This document shows, piece after piece, positions 18,001-26,400 of a DNA stretch of 64,000 nucleotides. Each line of letters begins with the position of its first letter. Position 1 is the stretch's first letter. Made by a program: the position numbers and the translations under genes. The DNA comes from Adhaeribacter swui (GTDB lineage: Bacteria; Bacteroidota; Bacteroidia; Cytophagales; Hymenobacteraceae), in NCBI RefSeq assembly GCF_014217805.1, contig NZ_CP055156.1, forward strand, positions 930,001 to 994,000. The letters are read 5' to 3'. The notes beneath the pieces are model-generated. The model saw only the letters and a list, made by a program, of their open reading frames with translations. It did not search any database and was not told the origin of the DNA.

Positions 18001-19691
18001 TTTTAGGCGGCACTTCTTTTTCAGGGGTGGGTGCAGATAAAAGCAGTCCGCTCCGCGGCGCAGCGGATTACTGGCTGGTACAGGTCAGCTTTCAAAAACC
18101 AACCTCTGCTAACTGGGATATGAGTTACGAAACCCAGAATAATGAAGAACTTTTTGATGTCATTAAAACCCGGGACGGAGGCTATTTAAGCGGCGGATTA
18201 TCGGGCTACCGGCGGGCTAATAATACTGGTGGTGGTTACTATATTGTTAAAAGTGATAAAAACGGCAATTTGCTTTGGAGTAAATCTTACTACGGCACCA
18301 GCGGCGATTACTTAAGCCGGGTAATTCAAACCCACGATGGCGGGTATTTACTGGCTGGCACGTCGTACTCGGGCCGCGGAAACGATAAGAGCCAATACAG
18401 CCGCGGAGAGAGTGATTACTGGATTTTAAAAGTGGACGCGGCAGGCAATAAACAATGGGATAAACGGTTTGGCGGTACCGGCGCTGACGACTTGCGCAAA
18501 GTGATTCAGTTAACTACCGGGGAATATGTATTAGCGGGCCACAGCAATTCGCCGGCCGGCGGCGATAAAAGTCAGGGAACCCAGGGCGGTTCCGATTTAT
18601 GGTTAATTAAAATTTCCGGCACGGGTATTAAAATCTGGGATAAACGGTATGGCGGCACCCAGGACGAAACCCTGGGCAGTTTTACCAGTACCAACGATGG
18701 CGGTTTCTTGCTGGGCGGTTCTTCTGTTTCGGGACTAAGCGGCGACAAAACCGAAAAGAACCAGGGAAAAAGCGATTACTGGGTAGTTAAAGTAGATCGC
18801 AATGGCAAATTACTCTGGGATAAAACCTTTGGCGGCAGTGGCGAGGATCAGGCTTATTCGGTAGGCCGAAGTAATCAAAACAACCTGTTTATTGCTGGCC
18901 ACAGCGACTCTCCGATAAGCGGCAGCAAAAGCCAGAAAAGCCAGGGAGGCTCCGATTACTGGTTAATCAAACTCGATGGCAGCGGCAATAAACTCTGGGA
19001 CAAAACTTTTGGCGGTAGCCAAAATGATGACCTGCGAGCCAGCACGTACACCCTGGATGGCGGTTACTTATTAGGCGGCACATCCACTTCCGCTGCCGGC
19101 GGCGATAAAACGCAACCCAGCCAGGGAGGCCGCGATTACTGGGCCGTTAAACTAGATGCCGCCGGCAACAAGCAATGGGACCAAAGATTTGGCGGCGACC
19201 AGGACGAAGATTTACGAACAGTATTTCAAACCCCGGATGGCGGTTATATGCTGGGAGGCAGTTCTAAATCCGACATAAGCGGCAATCGCAGCCAGCCTAA
19301 TCTGGGATTATCTATCCGAAATGGCAATACCAGTGATTTTTGGCTGGTAAAATTAGCTCCCGTAAATACTGCTACCAGCCTAATAACCCCGGCTATAAAC
19401 CCTTTAACGGAACTAACCACAACAGAAGAACTAGCCACTTTAACCGGATTCCCCAACCCGTTCCAGGATAAAGTAACCATCACCTTTACTTTACCCGAAA
19501 CGCAAACCGCTACCCTGCGCATACTTGACAGCCAGGGTAGCGAGATTAAAACTTTGTTCCGGCAAAAAGCGCAGGCAAACCAAACCTACCAACTGGAATG
19601 GCAAGCGGGCAAACAGGAAGCCGGTTTGTACTTCGTGCAACTGCAAACCCCGGCTGGGCAAACTACAAAAAAAATACTGCTGCAAAAGTAA
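15015..19691 (+). CDS. T9SS-secreted triple seven-bladed propeller protein with Ig-like module (array gene 4)
   Basis: 1558 residues, the longest intact member. Signal peptide A40|Q41. Propeller 1 (about 42-475) has seven repeats. An Ig-like module follows (about 478-560; LVFDPVLNQEVGSPPVAL, then ASSGLPIRY). Propeller 2 (about 562-1027) has seven repeats; blades 5 and 6 are enlarged by insertions such as IIGYGTEDIGNFETG. Propeller 3 (about 1030-1450, from ANWDMSYE) is of the C-terminal type. T9SS tail 1475-1558 (LTGFPNPFQDKVTITF ... KILLQK). The domain order matches the reconstructed gene 2 and the gene at 23429. Prediction: a very long, multi-propeller surface protein exported by T9SS; partner unknown. 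Confidence 0.9.
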   Translation: MKKHLSRFYALAARGHFFKNWHYSGLLLLAIILFPQRSWAQKVLWDKTIGSKQSESLASLQPTRDGGYIAGGTFYPISSGGKNQDSRGKGGSDYWVVKLKADGTVAWDKLFGGKDGEGLAFAQQTQDGGYILGGTSDSGISGDKTGERRDTSNYFAYKGDYWIVKLNADGEKEWDKTIGGLFIDQLASIKQTQDGGYILGGTSVSGVGGDKTQPAKRLGGDDYWIVKLNADGEKEWDKTIGGQDQDRLDLVQQTRDGNYLVSGYSSSDKGFDKSAPNKGGTDLWLVMLDGKGNKIWDKTYGGNSDEGGLFGKSVLLPTQDGGYLLGSTSTSNVSGDKSQPSRGWADYWVVKLTANGTKVWDTTVGGHETDDLTAIQQNPDGSYILGGVSESNISSEKSEASKGSYDYWVVKLNANGKFVADKTIGSKASDFLYALTNTPDNNFILGGTSSGDKSGDKTQNSKGESDLWLVKLQNHFLLNQTLVFDPVLNQEVGSPPVALQAKASSGLPIRYQVIAGPATIAGNKLTVTGPGNIKLKAIQSGNEQYKAVEAFQNLVATLTGKQMQMAFGSTKADTLTAMLATPDGGYLLAGTSGTNNSASGDKSQGGEGSTDYWVVKMAADGTKLWDKTYGGTAAEKLTALVATPDGGYLLGGSSNSPVSGNKTQPGKGQADYWLVKINADGNYIWDKSLGGKQDDKLTTILVTPGGYLLGGSSASEPSGDKSAANKGYADYWVVKINQEGSKIWDRTYGGNNQDDLAALLALPEGGYLVGGTSASEVSGDKTQATRGFADYWVLRINEQGTKIWDNTYGGIIGYGTEDIGNFETGFSILSSLVATPDGGYLLGGSSSAFAGAEKTDDSPVGFDPITDYWVVKIDKSGKKLWDESYGALSKSYGSFDQTGNAQLNKIIPLPEGGYLLAGTSNGDRGRDKTDDNRSDIPVGGSEYSDEFGDRIPNTVWNDYWIVKIDEKGKKLEDRTLGGQRNDVLADVLLTHQGNLLLGGTSFSGVGADKSSPLRGAADYWLVQVSFQKPTSANWDMSYETQNNEELFDVIKTRDGGYLSGGLSGYRRANNTGGGYYIVKSDKNGNLLWSKSYYGTSGDYLSRVIQTHDGGYLLAGTSYSGRGNDKSQYSRGESDYWILKVDAAGNKQWDKRFGGTGADDLRKVIQLTTGEYVLAGHSNSPAGGDKSQGTQGGSDLWLIKISGTGIKIWDKRYGGTQDETLGSFTSTNDGGFLLGGSSVSGLSGDKTEKNQGKSDYWVVKVDRNGKLLWDKTFGGSGEDQAYSVGRSNQNNLFIAGHSDSPISGSKSQKSQGGSDYWLIKLDGSGNKLWDKTFGGSQNDDLRASTYTLDGGYLLGGTSTSAAGGDKTQPSQGGRDYWAVKLDAAGNKQWDQRFGGDQDEDLRTVFQTPDGGYMLGGSSKSDISGNRSQPNLGLSIRNGNTSDFWLVKLAPVNTATSLITPAINPLTELTTTEELATLTGFPNPFQDKVTITFTLPETQTATLRILDSQGSEIKTLFRQKAQANQTYQLEWQAGKQEAGLYFVQLQTPAGQTTKKILLQK

Positions 19692-19707
19692 ATTTTTAAA
19701 AATCACA

Positions 19708-19741
19708 AAGCCAGATAGCTAATAAATAAGCTATCCGGCTT
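19708..19741 (+). terminator. Intrinsic terminator-like hairpin after array gene 4
   Basis: A 13-bp stem with one mismatch (19708-19720 with 19729-19741), an 8-nt loop, and a T-rich stretch after it. It lies 16 bp after the stop. Confidence 0.7.
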
Positions 19742-19841
19742 ATTTGTTTAGCACATTTTACTAAGCTGTAAATTTCTAAATCTATACCAGCTACTTATAA
19801 CTAATATCAGCATAATTAAACTTTAACTTAAAATAATAAAA

Positions 19842-19889
19842 ATACCAAAGTTTAGGTATTGCAACTACTGTACATAGCCCCTACCTTTA
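19842..19889 (+). promoter_or_regulatory. Shared palindromic promoter upstream of array gene 5
   Basis: The exact palindrome ATACCAAAGTTTAGGTAT (19842-19859) overlaps TTG (19859-19861). TACCTTTA at 19882-19889 follows after exactly 20 bp, as upstream of the 6833 gene. The flanking sequence is otherwise different, so the element is conserved beyond simple duplication. Confidence 0.75.
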
Positions 19890-19936
19890 ACGGGTTACAT
19901 AAATCCGTATAACACTCTTTATTTCCATCTATTTTT

Positions 19937-22900
19937 ATGAAAAAACAATTACCATTTTTTCACTGGCCTTTGATCAGAGAACACTTCTTTAAAATTGGGC
20001 TCTCCTTAAGTTTCTTATTTTTTATTTCTTTTTCTTTACCACACTCTTCTTTGGCTCAAAATAAAATCTGGGACAAGACCATTGGGGGTGATGGTTACGA
20101 AAGTAAGCCTTCTATTTACCCTACTCCGGATGGTGGCTATATTCTGGGATCTAGCTCTTCTTCCGATAAATCCAAAGATAAAAGCGAAAGCTCGGGCGTG
20201 GATGATTTTTGGATAGTTAAATTAAAAAGTGATGGCAGTATTGCCTGGGAAAACACCTTGAATGTACATGATTGGGAGCGATTAGTGAGTGTTTTGCCTA
20301 CCCCGGATGGAGGCTATATTGCCGGTGGTTATACCGCAGCCCGAGCAAACGGCGATAAAACGGCGCCTAAAAAAGGAAAAAACGACTACTGGATTGTTAA
20401 ACTAAAAGCCGATGGCACTTTTGCTTGGGACAAATCTTTTGGCGGCCCGGGCAACGATCTGCTCAGAACCATGCAGGTAACTACCGATGGCGGCTATATT
20501 CTCGGGGGTTACTCCGACTCTGGTATTTCTAAAGACAAATCCGACCCGCGCAAAGGCAGTTGGATTATAAAGTTAAAAGCCGATGGCGCTAAAGAATGGG
20601 ATAAAACGCTGGTAGGTGGGGGAGCAACTGCTTTCGGCTTAACTCACGACCAAATTCTACAAACCCAGGATGGCGGCTATCTGCTGGGAACCACATCTAA
20701 TTACGGCAAAGTAGGCGATAAAACAGGCTCTTCCCGCGGAAGTTCTGACTACTGGATAGTAAAGCTAAACGCCGATGGTACCAAGGCTTGGGATAAAACC
20801 TTTGGCGGAACCCAAAGCGACTATCTGGCTACTGTTATTCAAACCCAGGATGGCGGCTATTTTCTGGCGGGCAATTCTAAGTCCGGTATGGGTGCCGATA
20901 AATCAGATGCGAGCCGCGACGTTGGCAACGGTTCTGAATTTTTTCGTCCGATTGATTATTGGGTGATTAAGGTCGATGTGCAAGGTAACAAAATATGGGA
21001 TAAAACCATTGGCGGCGATCTCTACGATGCGGTAAGCTCCGCGCAACAAACTTCGGATGGCGGTTATTTATTGGGAGGGTCTTCTACTTCTACTATCAGT
21101 GGCGAGAAAACTCAAAGAAATGAAGGCAGTACCGATTATTGGGTTGTAAAGTTAAAAGTCGACGGCAGCAAAGACTGGGACGAAGTAGTGGGAGGAAATT
21201 CAGAGGATAGGTTATGGACCGCATTACAGACCAAAGACCAAAGCTATATTTTAGCGGGAGAATCTTTTTCCGGAATTTCTGCCGATAAAAGTGAAAAGAA
21301 TTTAGGCTTTTCTGATTTATGGGTAGTAAAACTAGACAACAAAATCACCAATAAAAAAGAGCAAACCATTACATTCAATCAGCTATCAGATAAAGATTTA
21401 CAATCGCAGAAAATCTTTACGCTGGGCGGTATTAGTACTTCGGGCTTACCGGTGAGCTACCGGGTTCAAGATGGTCCGGCTACCGTGAAAGGCAATCAAG
21501 TTACCCTATCGGGTTTAGGCACCGTAACCATTGTGGCAAGCCAGGCTGGTAATAACTCCTACGAAGCGGCCCGCGAAATAAAGCAGACTTTTACGGTAAT
21601 TAATTCACCGGTGGTTCAGCTATGGAATAAGTTATACGGCGGAGTTGCCACCAAGGAAATCCCTGCAAACGAAGAATGCCCCACTATTTTTGGTAAGTCA
21701 GCCATTACCGCTATGATAGCTACTCCCGATGGCGGTTATTTACTGGGTGGCACTTCTGACTCTAAAAAAGGCAATGACAAAAGCCAGGATCATATGGGTA
21801 CCGCCTCTCCGGAAATTTGCTACGCCGAAGAGCAACCTATTGCGGATTACTGGGTTGTAAAAATTGATACCAACGGTAAAAAACTTTGGGATAAAACCAT
21901 TGGTACCAATAAACGCGACCAGTTAGTAGCTATGGTACCAACCCAAGATGGCGGCTACCTGTTGGGAGGTAATTCCGGTGATTTTAGTTTTTACGAACCG
22001 TACTCGGATTATTATTTGGTAAAAATTGATGCCAACGGTAACATGCTCTGGGATAAAACCATAAGCCTGAGACAAGCAGATTTTATGACTGGCCTGATCG
22101 CGACACCCGACGGAGGTTTTTTAATTAGCGATTATGATCAATACAGAAACTATGATTACACGCTTTTAAAAATAGATGCGCAGGGTAAGCAACTCTGGAA
22201 GAAAAATTATGACTACACTAGTGGCTGGTATGGCGATAAATTAACTACGCTGGCTACTGCGGATGGCGGTTACTTAGTAGGAGGCACATTTTTTTCAAAT
22301 GGCGATAACGGGAATGGCCGGGATGCTTACAATTACAAAGTTTCAAAATTAGATGCGACTGGCAAGGAAATCTGGAAAAAGGTTTATGGTGGCAATGGTT
22401 TTGATGCTCTTTACTCTTTGTTAGCAACACCTAATGGCGGCTATTTACTGGGGGGCTATTCCGAGTCTGGACTTAGCGGCGATAAAAGCGAAGGTAGCCA
22501 AGGAGGATCTGACTATTGGGTAATTCAGGTAGATGCCAATGGCAATAAACAATGGGACACTTCCTTCGGTGGCGATAAAAATGAGTCAGTAACCACTATG
22601 GTAAGTACCCCGGATGGAGGATACCTGCTAGGTGGCCAATCCAAATCATTAGCTACTGGCGACAAGAGTGAGGCAATCCAAAGTTATTGGCTGGTAAAAA
22701 TTGATAGTAAGGGTAAAAAAATCTGGGATAAAACGTTTGGCACCCCTATGCCATATGGCAGATTTCAATCTCTTTTGGTTGACTCACAAGGCAATTATCT
22801 CCTGGGTGGCGAATCGGGTTTTTCTATTGCCGGCGACCAAGAACAGGCACCAAAAGGTTTAATCGACTACTGGGTAATTAAGATAAAAGAGAAAAGTCTT

Positions 22901-23215
22901 TTAAAAAGCACTTCTTCACACTTGCCCTACCTGGTTAAAGAGAATAAACCCAAACTTGCTCCTTTGCTCGCCTACCCCAACCCATTTCAGGACATACTAA
23001 CCATCCGCTTTACCCTGCCGGAAACCCAAACCGCTACCCTACGGATACTCGATGGCCAAGGCAAAGCAGTAGCTACGTTGTTTCAGCAAGAAGCCCAAGC
23101 CCAGCAACTGTATGAGGTAGAGTGGCAAGCCAGTAAGCAAGAAGCCGGTATGTATTTCTTGCAACTGCAAACGCCTACTGGCCAAAGCACACAAAAACTG
23201 TTCTTGAGTAAGTAA
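19937..23215 (+). CDS. T9SS-secreted double propeller protein with Ig-like module (array gene 5)
   Basis: 1092 residues. Signal peptide A40|Q41. Propeller 1 (about 43-472) has seven repeats; blade 2 is diverged (LNVHDWERL). An Ig-like module follows at about 473-558 (TITFNQLSDKDLQ, then STSGLPVSY). Propeller 2 (about 560-990) has seven repeats and starts LWNKLYGGVATKE, with a Cys-containing insertion (EECPTIFGK, EICYAEE). It is most similar to the middle propeller of the 28368 gene. The T9SS tail (about 1010-1092) follows directly, so this member lacks the C-terminal-type propeller that ends all other members. It may have lost that propeller, or may preserve a different arrangement. T9SS cargo; ligand unknown. 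Confidence 0.9.
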   Translation: MKKQLPFFHWPLIREHFFKIGLSLSFLFFISFSLPHSSLAQNKIWDKTIGGDGYESKPSIYPTPDGGYILGSSSSSDKSKDKSESSGVDDFWIVKLKSDGSIAWENTLNVHDWERLVSVLPTPDGGYIAGGYTAARANGDKTAPKKGKNDYWIVKLKADGTFAWDKSFGGPGNDLLRTMQVTTDGGYILGGYSDSGISKDKSDPRKGSWIIKLKADGAKEWDKTLVGGGATAFGLTHDQILQTQDGGYLLGTTSNYGKVGDKTGSSRGSSDYWIVKLNADGTKAWDKTFGGTQSDYLATVIQTQDGGYFLAGNSKSGMGADKSDASRDVGNGSEFFRPIDYWVIKVDVQGNKIWDKTIGGDLYDAVSSAQQTSDGGYLLGGSSTSTISGEKTQRNEGSTDYWVVKLKVDGSKDWDEVVGGNSEDRLWTALQTKDQSYILAGESFSGISADKSEKNLGFSDLWVVKLDNKITNKKEQTITFNQLSDKDLQSQKIFTLGGISTSGLPVSYRVQDGPATVKGNQVTLSGLGTVTIVASQAGNNSYEAAREIKQTFTVINSPVVQLWNKLYGGVATKEIPANEECPTIFGKSAITAMIATPDGGYLLGGTSDSKKGNDKSQDHMGTASPEICYAEEQPIADYWVVKIDTNGKKLWDKTIGTNKRDQLVAMVPTQDGGYLLGGNSGDFSFYEPYSDYYLVKIDANGNMLWDKTISLRQADFMTGLIATPDGGFLISDYDQYRNYDYTLLKIDAQGKQLWKKNYDYTSGWYGDKLTTLATADGGYLVGGTFFSNGDNGNGRDAYNYKVSKLDATGKEIWKKVYGGNGFDALYSLLATPNGGYLLGGYSESGLSGDKSEGSQGGSDYWVIQVDANGNKQWDTSFGGDKNESVTTMVSTPDGGYLLGGQSKSLATGDKSEAIQSYWLVKIDSKGKKIWDKTFGTPMPYGRFQSLLVDSQGNYLLGGESGFSIAGDQEQAPKGLIDYWVIKIKEKSLLKSTSSHLPYLVKENKPKLAPLLAYPNPFQDILTIRFTLPETQTATLRILDGQGKAVATLFQQEAQAQQLYEVEWQASKQEAGMYFLQLQTPTGQSTQKLFLSK

Positions 23216-23246
23216 TTTTTAAATTTTTCTGTTTCTACAAAAACCG

Positions 23247-23275
23247 AAGCCAATCCAAGCATCTTGGGTCGGCTT
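23247..23275 (+). terminator. Hairpin after array gene 5, diverged copy of the 6640 terminator
   Basis: AAGCC-A-ATCCAAG (23247-23259) pairs with CTTGGGTCGGCTT (23263-23275) with one mismatch and one G-U pair, around the same CAT loop as at 6640. The lost pairing in the outer stem suggests decay after duplication. Confidence 0.7.
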
Positions 23276-23331
23276 TCTGGTTTATAGATCATCTGAATAT
23301 TTAACAATAAAATAGCAGAATATATAGATAA

Positions 23332-23379
23332 ACACCAAAGTTTAGGTATAGCATCCTACCATCAAACCCTTTACCTTTA
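23332..23379 (+). promoter_or_regulatory. Shared palindromic promoter upstream of array gene 6
   Basis: ACACCAAAGTTTAGGTAT (23332-23349) differs from the other copies by one base in the left half-site. The -33 is TAG (23349-23351) instead of TTG. After 20 bp comes TACCTTTA (23372-23379). The two changes may weaken this copy. Confidence 0.65.
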
Positions 23380-23428
23380 ACTGCTTTTCACTTAAGTGAG
23401 GGCCAGCTAAATAAATTATTTTAATGCT

Positions 23429-26400
23429 ATGAAAAAAACATCAACCCATTTACCCTGGCGTTTAGGACTTGTAGTAACCCGGAGCGGAGGCTTACACCTT
23501 TGCGCTCTGCTGATAATTCTTTTAAATTTTACGCCATTAGCCCAAGCCCAAAAAATAATCTGGGATAAAACTATTGGCGGATCCGACAACGATATTTTAG
23601 CCGTAGTTCAACAAACTGCCGACGGCGGCTACATTCTGGGAGGAACTTCCAATTCAGGTAAGAGCGGCGACAAAACGCAAGACAGCCTGGCTGGATTTTA
23701 TGGGCGAGATTTCCAAGGTGATTATTGGATTGTTAAACTGAAACCCGATGGCACTAAAGATTGGGATAAAACCTATGGTGGTGGTGGTCAAGATAAGTTA
23801 GCTGCGGTTATTCAAACCAGGGACGGCGGCTATATTTTAGCAGGTACCTCTAATTCTTACAAATCCGGCGATAAAAGTCAAGACAATTATAAGTCAGAGT
23901 ATGGATTCGGCAGTGATTATTGGATCGTGCGGATTAAGGGGGATGGCAGTAAACTCTGGGATAAAACTATCGGGGGTACAGAAGACGAAGAATTAGTATC
24001 CATCCAACAAACCCAGGATGGGGGTTTTATTTTGGGGGGCACTTCCTCCTCCGGCATCTCCGGCGATAAAACACAAGCTTCTAAAGGCAATTCGGACTAT
24101 TGGATTGTAAAACTAAATGCCGATGGTAGTAAAGCCTGGGATAAAACCCTAGGCGGAAAGGATGTTGATTATCTAGGCGCGGTGCAACAAACCAGTGACG
24201 GGGGTTATATCCTGGGAGGCTACTCTGAGTCAGGTAAAACCGGCGATAAGTCCGAAGCTCGTCAAGGATATACAGATTATTGGATTATAAAGCTAAATGC
24301 CGATGGTAATAAAGTCTGGGATAAAACTTTAGGCGCTAATAAAGATGACCAGTTACATGCGCTGCAGCAAACCAGTGATGGCGGCTACATTGTGGGAGGA
24401 AGCACTTACTCCGGTAAAAGCGGGGACAAATCAGAAGTTAGCCGAGGAGGTGAAGATTTCTGGATTATTAAGCTAAGCGTAAATGGCAATAAGGTTTGGG
24501 ATAAAACTATTGGAGGTAATAATTCAGAAAAGATTAGCTCCGTTCAACAAACCCCGGATGGAGGTTATCTTGTGGGCGGCACTTCTTACTCCGGCAAAGG
24601 TGGCGATAAAACTGAAGACCGCCTCGGTTACTGGATAGTTAAGATAGATAATGCCGGTACTAAAACCTGGGACAGGGTTATAAGCAGCCAAGGTGGTGAT
24701 AATTTGAGTTCTGTAATACTGACGGCGGATGGCAATTACCTGTTAGGCGGCACTTCTTACTCTCGAATTAGTGGCGATAAATCTGAAGACAACCGGGATA
24801 AATTATTTTATAACCGGGCCACCAGTGATTTCTGGGTAGTAAAAGTTGATAACCAAATCCGGAAAAATCAGAACTTAATTTTCCCCGAAATACCTACTAA
24901 AACCACAACCGATGCCCCTTTTACCCTTTCGGCCAAAACTAGCGCCAACCTACCTGTTACCTTTACAATAATCTCGGGGCCAGCAGTAGTAAAAGGTAAT
25001 AAGCTCACCCTAACCGGCGCTGGCAATGTCATTATAAAAGCAACGCAGGCAGGTAACGCTACCTACAATCCAGTAGTAACTACACGCACTTTTACGGTGC
25101 TACTGGCCAGCCAACAACAGGATTTTACCTACGGCGGCAACCGGGCAGATACCTTAACTACCATGCTGGTAACCCCAGAAGGCGGTTATTTACTGGCCGG
25201 CACCTCGGCTTCCGGCATCTCCGGCGATAAAACCCAGGCTTCCCAGGATACCACCGACTTTTGGCTGGTAAAAACCGATGCCACGAGTAAGAAACTCTGG
25301 GACAAAAATTTTGGCGGCAACGGAGTAGATAAACCAACGGTTCTGGTAGCTACTCCGGATGGCGGTTATTTACTGGGCGGCAGTTCTACCTCAGGTATTT
25401 CCGGCCAAAAGAGTCAGGCTAATAAAGGCAAGTCTGACTACTGGATTATCAAACTCGATGCCCAAGGCGAGAAACAATGGGATAAAACTTACGGCGGCAA
25501 CGCGCAAGACCAGTTAACGGCTATTTTGATTACTCCAGAGGGTTATCTGCTGGGCGGTACCTCTAATTCGGGTATCTCCGGTGATAAAACCCAAGATAGC
25601 ATAGGTGAAACAGATTTTTGGGTAATAAAAACTGATCTTCAAGGGAAAGTACTTTGGGATAAAACTTACGGTGGTAATAAAGCCGATGTTCTGGTATCCA
25701 TGCTGGCTACCCCTAACGGCTACTTACTAGGCGGCACCTCCGCCTCGGGTACTTCCGGCGATAAAAGCCAAATTAACCGGACCTTGGCTGATTACTGGAT
25801 TATTCTAATAAATAAACAAGGCATAAAGCAATGGGATAAAACCTACGGCGGTTTAGTTGTAGTGGATGATTATGAAGGTTATACTTATTCTAATGTTTCT
25901 TCCGAACTGCAGAGTATCGTACCTACTCCCGATGGTGGCTTTTTGTTAGGTGGCAATTCCAATGCGGCAAAAGGTGGCGAGAAAAGCGTAGAAAGACCGC
26001 CAATTTACTCCAATTACAGCCGTATTTTAACCCCTGACTTTTGGGTTATAAAAATAGATGCGCAAGGTAAAAAACTATGGGATAAAATCTATGGAGGAGT
26101 TATGGGCACACTTGAAGTAGGATTTGATCCCACTTACGACGTCAATATTGGCGTAAGCAGTTTAAGTAAGATTGTACCCTTACCCGAAGGCGGCTATTTA
26201 CTAGCTGGTACTTCTAACGCCAAGGCCGGGGCAGAAAAAAGTGAATCCTTCCAACGGAATAGCGAAATTATCTACAGCACAACGGAAGTAAACGACTACT
26301 GGATTTTAAAAATTGACGAACAAGGCAACACTTTAGGCGATAAAACCATTGGCGGCTATAACAACGATAAACTAACTACCGCTGTACTGGCTCCCAGCGG